Source of the DNA: Terramyces sp. JEL0728
Taxonomy: Eukaryota > Chytridiomycota > Chytridiomycetes > Rhizophydiales > Terramycetaceae
Assembly (NCBI GenBank): GCA_027603945.1
Contig: JADIIU010000055.1
Span: forward strand, 1 to 64,000
Length of the DNA stretch: 64,000 nt
Reading direction: 5' to 3'
The notes under the pieces are model-generated. The model was not told the DNA's origin, ran no database searches, and saw only the letters and a list, made by a program, of their open reading frames with translations. Shown here piece after piece: positions 10,738 to 20,515 of the stretch (position 1 is the stretch's first letter; the number at the start of each line of letters is the position of its first letter). Both the position numbers and the translations under genes were made by a program.

Positions 10738-12258
10738 ATGAATAGAAATTCTCAGGAAGCTCTGATTGACTCGGAAATGCAGGATCGCTTGGAGATACAG
10801 CCAATGCTTGATGAAACCACCTCGGAAAGCAAAAAATCACATTCAAGATGGAAATATGCAAAAAATGCTGTAATAGGCTTCATTGCAGTTTGTTTAGTTT
10901 CAATTTATTACTTTAGCTATGGAGTGGAAAATTTAGAAAGCGATTATCCGGGAACACCGGTTGATTACAACGAAACGATTCCAGATCTCAAGATTCCAGG
11001 TCTTGAATTGGTCTACGACACAGAAACTCCAATCAACGAAAAAATCAAGCATGTTGTCCTTGTAGTGTTAGGTAAGCCTTTCTAATTTAGAAAACAGATC
11101 ATTTGATCATGTCTTTGGAAACCTAAAGTCAAAAGGAATGCCAATAGATGCAATGACTGGAAATGAAACAAATCGTTTGTACGATGGAAGTAAAATTCAA
11201 GTTCAAAAGACCCTAAAGGAAGTCAATAGCTATGATCCGGGACACTCTATGGACGACATTACACAGCAAATATATGGAGCAAGAGGAAATACAGAAGGTA
11301 AAGTGCCAAATATGGGAGGATTTGCCCGAAATGTACAAGACCGCACTTTCTTTTGGAATAGAAGAGAAGCACTTGATGACGTGTTTGGATACCGCACTGA
11401 AGAAACATTGCCAATATCGCACAAACTAGCCCAAGAATATGCTATAATCGATCACTACTTTTGCTCAGTTCCTGGGTAACTTTAATTAATATAGACCTAC
11501 CTGGCCAAACAGACATTTTATCCACTGTGCTACTTCAAATGGGTTGGTTGACAATGACCACGAAGGACCCGATGGAGTGAAATGCAAGACAATGTTTCGC
11601 CAATTGGATGAACACAATATCACCTGGAGAATCTATGACGACAACAATGACTCTCCGCCTTTTACTTGGGAGTACAATGATGTCAGACAAGATGGGTATA
11701 GGCAACGACTACGGCCGTTTGAAGAGTATTTCAGGGACGCAGCCTTAGGAAACCTGACTCAATACACTTAGTAATTCTTGTTAACCAAGCATTGATCCAA
11801 GAGAAAACTTTAATGACAATCATCCGCCTGCAAATTTGACCAACGGAGAAATATTCATCAAGAGGATATATGAAGCATTGAGAAATTCAAGCCATTGGGA
11901 AGAAAGCATGATGTTTATTACATACGACGAGCATGGTGGATTCTACGATCATGTCCCACCTCCTACAAATGTACCTAGACCAGACAAGATCCCAACTTAC
12001 CCTAGATACAATGATTTCCGTTTCACTAGACTTGGTGTTCGTGTTCCAGCAATTGTAATTTCGCCTTACACACCAAAGAACAAAGTGTTCAAGAGTGGAT
12101 ACAAAAACAGGCATTTTGAACATAGTAGTATACCTGGCACATTAAAACGCATATTTGGTTTGAAAGGCTGGCTGTCAAAACGAGATGAATGGGCAGTTTC
12201 GTTCCATCCTACCTTTGGATTGAAGGAGAAGCGTACAGATTGTCCAATGGAGCTATAA
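10738..12258 (+). CDS. Membrane-anchored phosphoesterase, copy 2
   Basis: A tandem paralogue of the gene at 9162, 487 aa. Exons are 10738-11071, 11091-11475, 11495-11770 and 11790-12258, with three 19-nt introns at the same codons. It has an acidic cytosolic N-terminus of about 43 aa, a membrane helix (about 44-62), ENRSFDHVFG, HYFCSVPG, ITYDEHGGFYDH and GVRVPAIVISPYTP. The start at 10738 is the first ATG in frame. The N-terminal 120 residues and the last 60 have diverged from copy 1, while the middle is nearly identical. This mosaic identity indicates gene conversion rather than a very young duplication of the whole gene. Confidence 0.9.
11545..11939 (+). repeat. 395-nt tract identical to 9918-10312
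   Basis: Second member of the identical pair. The boundaries are the first mismatches on either side (C/T at 9917/11544 and T/A at 10313/11940). Confidence 0.9.
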
Positions 12259-12633
12259 AATTGCCTTTCGATTGATAATAAAAGTCAAACACTTTGATTA
12301 AGGTAGGTCTTTGTCACCAATCCGCATTGGAGGGGCTGGTTTCCCCAAACAGTGGTTATGTTTGATTTTGCAGTTAAGTATCACCCCTAATCATGTGAAG
12401 GAAATGACTTTACACATTGCAATTTTCCAATTAATAACGAGTATTTTTGAACGATAGATTCAATCTTATCAGAATGGTAGGTGGGATATGACCTTTGTTG
12501 TGGGTATAGCTGCGGAGTTTATCTTGTATCTCATGCATAAATTTTGATTCAAATTGTTCGGCTTTGGTTCTTGCAAAGTAGAGCTTAACTATTACTAGCA
12601 GCGGTATATAAAGAGCTCCAAAACACAGCAACT
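12259..12633. other. Intergenic region after the phosphoesterase pair
   Basis: 375 nt with no recognisable gene. It contains the 3' flank of phosphoesterase 2 and, at its right end, a strong TATA box for the small ORF at 12634. No remnant of a third phosphoesterase catalytic region is visible. Confidence 0.45.
12605..12613 (+). promoter_or_regulatory. TATA box of the small membrane ORF
   Basis: TATATAAAG lies 29 nt before the ATG at 12634. That is so close that the next in-frame ATG (12658) may be the true start if transcription begins about 30 nt downstream of the box. Confidence 0.5.
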
Positions 12634-12816
12634 ATGACCATATACGAAGATATTGAAATGACAGATAGCAACAACTTTGAAGAACTGATGCAAAAGAGAA
12701 AGTTTCATAAATATGGAAGATGGTTGGTTCTTGCTATCGGCTTCAGTGTCATGTCCCTCACAATTATTTTCTTGTATGAATTATCATCGAGAATTTTAAA
12801 GATTCACATCTCGTAA
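12634..12816 (+). CDS. Small single-pass membrane protein, possible phosphoesterase N-terminal remnant
   Basis: 60 codons: an acidic, basic-ended cytosolic segment of about 30 aa, one clear membrane helix (LVLAIGFSVMSLTIIFLYEL) and then a stop. The layout equals the N-termini of the two phosphoesterases just upstream (acidic tail, Arg/Lys, helix), but no catalytic part follows. It could be a decayed third tandem copy or a real short membrane protein. The preceding TATA box supports transcription. I see no intron that would extend it in frame. Confidence 0.4.
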   Translation: MTIYEDIEMTDSNNFEELMQKRKFHKYGRWLVLAIGFSVMSLTIIFLYELSSRILKIHIS

Positions 12817-13049
12817 AGTGGAGATGCCGTCGATTCAATAAATGTTTTAAACCAGTAACCTAATATTTTGGATGGTGTTCAGTGAGAATGTGCCTTGTGC
12901 AGTGGAGATACATCAGCCTGCTTTGGCGAGTTGATGTCACTGAATCGGACTTGCATCTTGATTACCATTGAGAAGCAACCCTATGCTTGTATTGATCTTA
13001 TAAATCACTTTATTAAGTATATTTGACACACCATATTAACTTTGTACAA

Positions 13050-13611
13050 TTATTCAATATCTGCAAGTTTTTTGTTCTTCATGTTCACCCCCTGCTTTTC
13101 AAACGATTTAGTAATTATCGAATTATCAGGAGTTTTCTTGAATTCATGCAGATAATAAATTACAAAATTGTCGGTATTCAGGATAATAGGAGGTATGTTT
13201 ATACTAGGTTAATATCACTTGCCTATTCATATTGAAGATACTGCATTCGAAATTGTATGTTCCCGGCGATCTGATGTAAATTTCTGGGAATACAAAGTAT
13301 AAATGGGGTATCTGAGTAATCGGATCTTTTAATATCTGTCCATGCATGGAACTGGGACCAAACATATTTGTATTAAATCTACGCGTTGAGTGTATAGAAT
13401 TTACCAAGGCGTTTTGATACCCTTCTGAGCCTTTCAGTATCAAATGACAGACCAAATTGTAAGACGATAATTGCTCAATCGTCTTTTCTTCCTTGAATTT
13501 TATTTGTACAACTAAAACTGGTAGCAAGCAGGTTTTGAAGAATGGCTTGGTGAGGCCACATTCTCTCCCTGTTCTGGGTTGCTGGATTATTGTTGCTGTA
13601 TAGTCATTCAT
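13050..13611 (-). CDS. Velvet-domain protein 1
   Basis: A fungal velvet-family regulator (DNA-binding fold related to NF-kB), 180 aa, essentially the velvet domain alone. Signatures are IIQQPRTGRECG near the N-terminus, LYFVFPEIYIRSPGTYNFECSIF in the middle and ITKSFEKQGVNMKNKK at the end. Exons are 13223-13611 and 13050-13203. The 19-nt intron 13204-13222 begins GCAAGT and ends AG, so it is a GC-AG intron. Using the nearby GT instead breaks the frame. Tandem with velvet 2, which has the same intron. Velvet proteins usually act as homo- or heterodimers in development and secondary metabolism; any such role here is inferred. Confidence 0.88.
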
Positions 13612-14002
13612 GTCGTAATCGTGAATATATCATTGATTATATATTATTCTTTTATTAGTCAGAATTACTCTTATTTTTTTGTGGTTTTTTCCACCACAAC
13701 AAAGAATTTGCCAGAGTGGTTATGTGGAAAAACATCTCAAGGTTTTGCATTCAATAACGAAATATCACCTATTACACTGGAACAATATATTTGGTAGTGG
13801 AACAATATCCGTATTCAAAGACACTGTAGAACTTTATTTGTTTTTGAAAAGTACATTTTTTCGAAAATTGGGAAAGTTTTTAATCTTGAGTGAATCTTGA
13901 GCTGTAAGGCATTCCTAAACACCGCACATTCTTTTGGTTTTCATACAAAATTGTTTATTAATATACAATCCACAGCGAGTAAACAGTCCGTAATCTGTAC
14001 AA
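13612..14002. other. Upstream region of velvet 1 with inverted TTTTCC/GGAAAA motif
   Basis: 391 nt between the two tandem velvet genes. At 13685-13732 there is TTTTTTCCAC followed about 30 nt later by GTGGAAAAA. Velvet 2 (14612-14643) and velvet 3 (637 to 651 of the 62 kb block, 62637-62651) carry similar inverted TTTTCC...GGAAAA pairs in front of their starts. No gene was seen. Confidence 0.35.
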
Positions 14003-14565
14003 TTAATTAGCATCTGGAAGCTTTTTGTTCTTCATGTTCACTCCTTGCTTTTCAAACGATTTGGTAAAAACAGATTGGTCTCTAGTTTTCCTGAATTCAT
14101 TCAAGGAATAGATTTCAAAATCGACCGTGTTCAATATAATATGGGGTACAGCTAACCTAAAGTTAAAAGGACTTGCTCGTTCATGTTAAAAATAAGGCAT
14201 TTGAAATTGTATGTTCCTGGTGATTTGATGTAAATTTCTGGGAATACAAAGAATATCTGCAGCGTCTCAGTTATTGGATCTTTTAATATCTGTCCATGCA
14301 TAGTGCTTGGTCCAAGCATATTTGTGCTAAATTTTTGATGCGAATACACAGAATTTATCAGGACGTTTTGATACCCTTCTGAGCCTTTCAGTATCAAATG
14401 GCAGACCAAACTGTAAGAGGATAATTGCTCAATCGTCTTTTCTTCCTTGAATTTTATTTGTATGACTAAAACAGGAAGTAAGACAGTCTTGAAGAATGGC
14501 TTTGTTCGTCCGCACTCTCTTCCTGTTGTTGGTTGCTGGACTATTGTTGCTGTATAGTCATGCAT
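14003..14565 (-). CDS. Velvet-domain protein 2
   Basis: Tandem paralogue of velvet 1, also 180 aa. It has IVQQPTTGRECG, IFFVFPEIYIKSPGTYNFKC and FTKSFEKQGVNMKNKK. Exons are 14177-14565 and 14003-14156. The 20-nt intron 14157-14176 is again GC-AG (donor GCAAGT) at the same codon. The start at 14565 was chosen to match velvet 1; in-frame ATGs at 14571 and 14586 would add 2 or 7 residues. The upstream side carries the inverted TTTTCCAC / GTGGAAAAA pair at 14612-14643. The two proteins are alike over their whole length, so the duplication is fairly recent. Confidence 0.88.
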
Positions 14566-14856
14566 GTATGGCATTTGTTTTATCATAGAATATATGAAAA
14601 TTGCATTACTATTTTCCACACAAGTGTCAAAATGGTGGAAAAATCAGTCTGGTTTCGGATTTAAAAATTGAAAAATTGTATAATTCCTTGCAGAACTATT
14701 ATAATTGGCAGTGGGACATACGTACTCAGCACCCAAAGATTATAAAATAGAAATGAGATTTGAGCTCTGCTGAAAAGTTTTTCCGCGACCAGGAACATTT
14801 CATTAGATTGCTTAATCCAAAAATAATGGGATGAATGGGTGTTTATTTAACAATAA

Positions 14857-15987
14857 CTAGTAGCCGCGTTTGATAAGAAAGCGCAGTACATCGACCTTTG
14901 TAACTACAGCAAGAGGGAATTTCGCAGACTCATCAGTAACAAACAGCGCATGATGTTGGTCAAACAGCCTTTCCAAATCCTGCAGCGGAGTGTAAGGAGT
15001 AACTAGAACGTATTTAGCAGTCTTTGGGAACTTGTACATATGCTGGGATACTAGATCACTCATCTCTGCATTCTTGGTCTTTAGAATATCCATAGAAATC
15101 AAACCAATGATTCTTCTCTTTGCGTTTGTCACTGGCAATTGAGAAAAATCCCTAGATTTCATCGTGTCTAATGCTTGTTTGGCAGTAGAATTTGAAAAGA
15201 TACTAGTGGCTTCTGGCAATTGCAAATCTTCAACGCAAGCACCCCGATATTTTGATGCCAAGTCAATAGATTCAATCATATCATGCTCAGCTAGCCATTC
15301 ATCACTAGTTTAGTAAAAATTACTTTAATAGTGTTTTAGAGTACGATGTTGCGCAATCACCAAGAACACAAAGTTTCTTTCCAGTAATAGATTTTGCAGC
15401 ATATATAACTGCACCTGCTTGAACACCAACTTGGATCCCAGTTTCTCTAATTGTTTTCCGTGCCTGCATGAACGCACTCTTCTCGGAAACATAAGCCAAC
15501 TCTGAATTTGGTTTCGACTCTCCAATCATTACCCCAGCTACTTGTTTGTGTGGAAGAGCACGCTTTAAATTTAATAATTCTTGTTCAGAATCTACAAAGT
15601 ACACCAGTACTTCAAAATCAGTTCCGAATGGTTCAACAATCTTCAAATAGTATTCAAAATCAAATGGCTTTACAATCAATTGAGAATTTGTTTCTTTTGC
15701 AACCTTTTTAGCTTCAGCTGCTACATCAATGGTGTGGATAATTTCAGCTCCAAGTGCTTTCAACCATTGAATTTGTTCATTTGGAATATTATTTATGGTA
15801 ACGATAACTTTGGTTTGTCCATAAGCCGATCCGATCAGTCCAATTTCTGTAGTTGCAATTTTGATGAACTTTTTGCAAATCAATGAATATATATTATCAT
15901 TTTGGTGCCTGGTAGGTCCATTGAATGCAATTCGTAGAGCTATATTATGGCTTTATTACTTGTTGATTCGTCGAGTTGAACTTGCAT
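14857..15987 (-). CDS. Cystathionine beta-synthase-like protein without the PLP-lysine region
   Basis: 363 aa from three exons (15960-15987, 15324-15939, 14857-15304) with introns of 20 and 19 nt. The C-terminal third is a CBS-pair (Bateman) domain, joined through a linker (TLLNDEWLAEHD) that matches the same place in true cystathionine beta-synthase. The N-terminal part resembles the enzyme's fold II core from the phosphate-loop helix onward (WLKALGAEIIHT, KTIRETGIQVGVQAGAVIYAAK). However, the upstream segment with the Schiff-base Lys (SxKDR) is absent, and the GNTG loop reads ATTEIG. It is therefore probably a catalytically dead regulator or ligand sensor. The 28-nt first exon is short but gives an in-frame ATG and correct phases. 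Confidence 0.7.
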
Positions 15988-16005
15988 TGATTTGGAAAAA
16001 TATTT

Positions 16006-16310
16006 TTGGATGTGAATGGAGATGAGATAATTCTGTTAACAACTAATTTGGGATACTTTAAGGATTATCCAAGGCAGAATCCATTGTACTCACTTCCGGT
16101 TGTCCTGATTGCATGTGAACCTTGGATATCTTTATCCGGAATTGCAACAGGGATTGTAAACCATCATATTTTAAGCTTATCGAGAATGAGCATGCTCCTG
16201 TGCTGCAAACTGCAAATGAAATGCCAAGAGAATCATCACGTAATTTTTGGATGCGGAACTGGATGCTTGAAATACATCTTCCGTTCCAAATATTCGATTT
16301 CTCGCTTTAA
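16006..16310 (+). pseudogene. Possible two-exon ORF without a start codon
   Basis: A coding-looking frame (LDVNGDEIILLTTNLGYFKDYP...) continues across a typical 20-nt intron (16156-16175, GTAAACC...TTTTAAG) into a second frame that runs to TAA at 16310. The joint preserves frame. No ATG is available: the frame is closed by TGA a few codons upstream and no acceptor AG lies between. It may be a truncated gene or use a non-ATG start. I do not recognise the protein. It lies head to head with the CBS-like gene, within 20 bp of its start. Confidence 0.3.
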
Positions 16311-16409
16311 TTGCCCAATGCCATTGCTACCCCTTTTACTTTACATTTGCTTTCTATTTTGGTGTTACACCAAACGAATCAGGTGCTGATTTTCTCAAGC
16401 CACAGTAAT

Positions 16410-16454
16410 ATGGAGCTGGCCGAAGAAATATTTCTCGAGATATTTTCAAAATGA
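16410..16454 (+). other. uORF overlapping the start of the zinc-module gene
   Basis: A 14-codon reading frame (MELAEEIFLEIFSK) ends in TGA whose bases overlap the next ATG as ATGA at 16451-16454. If the transcript begins upstream, this could limit or couple translation of the main gene. Confidence 0.3.
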
Positions 16455-17811
16455 CCACCATAACATACATTACAAACGAGATATATACAAACGACAAGCA
16501 CGGAAATGATAAACTGGTGCAAGCGATACAGCAAATTACAAACCACTGCAACTGCTCTCCAGACTTGCACTCTCACTGTTTGGTTGATTGTGGGCAACCA
16601 AATCCAATAGCACTAAAGATATATTACTTTAGGAACTTGAGACAGGAGTTTCTCTGCGGATATGGACCCTCATCAATGGGAATACTAAAGAGGAATACAG
16701 TAACTAATGAATTATACGATAAATCACAGCAGCATCCAAACGCTTTAAAGACACTGTGTAAACTGTCTTGGCTGGTCTGCTTGGACTGCAAGAGCTGTTT
16801 CAAACTACCGACAAAGTTTGAAGAGCACGAAATGACCTGTAAACATTCTTCAACTAAAGGATATATTGGCAACATCTCCCAGCCCGCAACAGAAGGTAAA
16901 TCCGTATTTAACAGCAGCGGATGCAATCAAATATCAGGAACCTGTCGTCACAATCAAGTCAAACGACAAGCATTTTGTTACAGACAAAGTGATTACCAAC
17001 GACAAGCTGGGAAGCATGGAACTCAGTAGTATATTATCCCGGTATGCAGATTCGCAGTATTGCACCACTTGTCCTGAACGATCGCTGCATTCCCACTGTT
17101 TTGTGCAGACAGAAAACGAATATCCAATTGAGCTGACTATATACTTTATTAATAGTCTAGATACAGATTTTTTGGATGGATATGGGCCATCCTCAGTTTA
17201 TATTCTCAAGCGCAACAATGTTACTTGTAAATTATTTGATTCCAACATTCATACTCCCAACTACCTAAAGACTCTTTGCAAAGTCCCTTGGCTTGTGTGT
17301 ACCAACTGCAAATCTTCATTTAAACTACCTACTAAATTTGAAGAACATGAGCGACAGTGTAAAAATGACCACGGGATGGTAAGTTTGGCTAATGTTAGAT
17401 AGTGGACGAATCAGATCATTCCAACGAAATATCTGTTGACAATGGCAATGGTATATTGGAATGGTCCAATGACATTGACGATACAAACAGAGTATTGGAA
17501 AAAGTTGTGTATCTCCAACGTAGTGATCACATTGTAAATTGCTTCAATATCCTAAACGCGTTTATCCAAGAGCTAGTAGAGTTCTCAATGGAGAAATCAG
17601 ATATAACCAGATACGACACCATCCTGGAATCGATACTGGAGGATCATCAGTCCATGGTACCGTTTTACTCATGTAGAAATTAAACTCATTTGTGCTGGTG
17701 AAATTGCTTGTCGACAGGCTGGTGATGGACGGAATTCAAGACACGGATATATTAATATGCAAAACAGCGCTACGGAACGCTCTTATATTTGTAATGGGTG
17801 AAGATGTATAA
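16451..17811 (+). CDS. Protein with a duplicated, unrecognised double zinc-ligand module
   Basis: 433 aa from four exons (16451-16895, 16915-17379, 17400-17656, 17677-17811) with introns of 19, 20 and 20 nt. Two copies of a module of about 130 aa lie at residues ~5-135 and ~160-300. Each has a first ligand cluster (HCNCSPDLHSHC in copy 1; CTTCPERSLHSHC in copy 2), a core FLDGYGPSS..ILKRN.VT...D, and a C2HC cluster C-x2-C-x12-H-x3-C (VCLDCKSCFKLPTKFEEHE). The last 130 aa are helical and acidic with no motif. I do not know this domain. It could be a zinc-binding protein- or nucleic-acid-binding module. Module copies differ enough to be an old duplication. Confidence 0.7.
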
Positions 17812-17912
17812 GGATAATATAAAGATATCACATTATTGCATGCTGAATTGCCGCTAATATCTAGGGAACAGCGCAAGAGGTCATTCTAAATACATGGCAA
17901 TTGAAGTGTATA

Positions 17913-19231
17913 TTATGTGGCAAATGAATCTTCTTTCAAATAATTTCCATCAAAGTCATAGTGCTTGAATTCACTGATCGCCGTGAGGTTCTTTATCCAA
18001 CTATTGATTCTTTCAACTGCAGCTTTTGCTCCTTTGGAAAACTTGAATATTTGGAATGTGTGCACATGAGATGCATAGGTTTCAAGGATCACAGAGTTCC
18101 CAAAGCTAGACGCTTTCTTGGCAAAAGCAACTACTTCATCACACAGTTTTTCCGCTGTGCCTACCTGAATCAAAAGCGGGGGAAACCCTGAAAAGTCTGT
18201 TTGCCATATTGGACTGACATAAGGCAAATCCAAGTATTCGTTTGCAGCGTAATAGTGCTTTCTGTCTAATAGTCTAGGGTCTTTTGGCATATCTGGCAAA
18301 TAGTCTATTCCATGGTTTGATTGGAAACTAGGGAATGAATGGGTCAAGTCAACCTATCATGAATTGCATATTACCCAGGGACTGAGACAGACTGCACCGG
18401 CGGGCACTCTAATTCCCATATCTTTCAACACGAGGATCGTAGAAAGCACAAGCGATCCTCCTACTGTTAATAGTATATACCAGCACTATCGCCCATCATA
18501 ACGATTTCAGACGAATCGTAGTTTTGTAGCAAATGTATATAGGCCGAGACACAATCAATCAGCGGGCAAGGATACGGATTTTGAGGAGCAAGTCTATAAG
18601 ATATGGTGAACACGGCAGCGTCAGTGTTCTGTGTGTAATCATACGCCTGTCTTCTGTACATTTGGGCAGACCCCAAAACAAAAGCACCACTGGGATTAGC
18701 AGTAATTACCCATGAATCAGCAATAATACTTTATCGAATGGTTTCTGTTGCTTGTGTATGAACGGATACAGCTCTGGATCAGTGTCTTCCTGTCTGTAAA
18801 TCCACTCTCCATAAATTTGTTTGGTAATGTTATCGGCAACATCTGGCCATTCCCCTGGGGCTCGCTGTCTCAAAAATTCCACCACTTTAGGATCTCTATC
18901 AAAGGTTTCCGGTACATGAAAAGCATCTTTTGGTAAAGCACTTGGTCTGGCGGTGGAAGCTTGAATTTCCTTTACATTATCCATCTTGCCCATAACATGC
19001 AACAGCTGCATTAATGAAAAGTACCGTTGAAACAGCTACATGATATCCAAATGTCCAATCCTTTACTTTTGGCCCAACTGTGAGATATTTGGTAGATGAA
19101 TTTACAAGAGGAGGAATGAACAGGGTGGAAACTATGCCAACCCTCTTTAGCGGGATAGGCGGGTTATATTCATAGTCGTATCTCTTGTGGTAAGGAATTG
19201 AACCGTAATCAATCGCTTGTGTTTTTGTCAT
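17913..19231 (-). CDS. HSL-family alpha/beta hydrolase 1 (esterase/lipase)
   Basis: 412 aa, Abhydrolase_3 (hormone-sensitive lipase-like). The oxyanion motif HGGAFVLGS, nucleophile GDSAGGS, the YRLAPQNPYP block and the SPWVDLTH block are all restored by splicing. The acid is probably Asp in KLCDE and the His is in SHVHTF. Exons are 19025-19231, 18710-19005, 18481-18689, 18375-18460 and 17913-18353, with introns of 19, 20, 20 and 21 nt. The start at 19231 is the only early ATG. An N-terminal hydrophobic stretch may attach it to a membrane. It is one of three relatives within 8 kb, separated by unrelated housekeeping genes. Substrates are likely acyl or acetyl esters. Confidence 0.85.
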
Positions 19232-19306
19232 GAGGTTAAACTTTTCCCAGTCACAAAGTAAGGACAATGTATAGATCAAAATGTGCTGCGAATGGAATAT
19301 TCTTTA

Positions 19307-20301
19307 TTACAAAAAGTAATCGGGAATCCTTCGAGATACTTGCGGTTCCGATCTTGGAGCAGCATCAAATTGTAATCTACGTTAATTTGATATTACAGTT
19401 TACGTTTGTGGTACTCATCTATTTGCATGATTCCTGCTTGGTTTCCGCACCTATAGCAATAATTTGGGGCAGAGAAAATAGTAACTACGTTGCCGCTGTG
19501 TTGCCAGTGATACCCGTCCATTACCAATTGGTGTGCCCTGGCAATTAGCGAAAGGCCGTTATTGTGAATGAACGCTTCTGAAATGTCCTCTCCAAATGTA
19601 TAGCCAGCACCTCTAGGAGATATTCCCCACCCGATTCTTTCGTCTGGATCTGACCAACATAAATCTAAGTTAAAATTTACCTTGCCTGACTTTGGCCCAT
19701 CTGAAGGTAGCTCTTCAAATCGTTCCAAGGAGCGGATTTGGTCTACTGTATCGAGCGAAGGCGATAATCCCCCATGCATGCAAACAACCTATGTTAATGT
19801 GAGTTACTTCATTCTCCACTAGGGCTACCAATGGCAAGCAGTCGAAAACATCAGTAAAATATCTCCAAACATTTGCATTGCCATATTTACGCAAGCATTC
19901 ATCATAAAACCCATATACTTGCGAAATTTGTCTAGTTTCGTGATTGCCCCTAAGAATGGTAATTCTGTGTGGGAATCGTACTTTTAACGATAGGATTAGA
20001 GCGAAAGTTTCTACGGAATAATATCCTCTATCCACATAGTCGCCCATAAATACATAATTTGTGTCTGGTAACTCGCCACCGATTTTAAACAGCTCGCTTA
20101 AATCGTGAAACTGCCCGTGAATATCGCCGCAGATTGTTACGGGTACGCTCACCTTTTGCACTGTTTCGTCTTTAGTCAGAATGTCGACGGCCTAGATTAG
20201 AGCAACCGTACCATCATGCAAAGCTGTTTGATTTCTTCTTCAGAGAGGGCCTTGCACTTTTTTGATTTTTCAATCCATTCCTCAATTTGGCCAATGCTCA
20301 T
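19307..20301 (-). CDS. PP2A-type protein phosphatase catalytic subunit, paralogue
   Basis: Ser/Thr phosphatase, 304 aa, with GDIHGQ, GDYVDRG, GNHE, HGGLSPS and [11 protein letters not shown] metal and active-site motifs and the C-terminal DYFL needed for methylation in PP2A-family enzymes. Exons are 20212-20301, 19808-20191, 19686-19788, 19397-19664 and 19307-19376. Introns are 20, 19, 21 and 20 nt. The 21-nt one (19665-19685) starts with GC, is a multiple of three and has no stop, so unspliced RNA would encode seven extra residues before LCWSDPD. It is closer to PP2A proper than to PP4 or PP6. Four of its intron positions are shared with the PP2A gene at 27943. Confidence 0.9.
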
Positions 20302-20515
20302 CTAGTTTTTCTTTTTCGTTGTTCAAGTTAAAGCAGCGCGGAACCACTTCGGTTCCCACTCCCGTTATTTATGCAATTCAAATAGGAATTAGCCACAGCA
20401 GATATTCAACAAACGGGACAGAAATGTCGAAAGGCATCTTGGGACACTTCAATAGCAGCTGGAATCATAAAGCCGGGTTAATGCATGTAAATTTGATATA
20501 TTACCAAGAATAATC

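Noticed and set aside
9162..12258. The two phosphoesterases as an assembly duplication
   Set aside because: Both ends of the genes differ at many sites, so they are distinct loci; only the 395-nt tract is identical.
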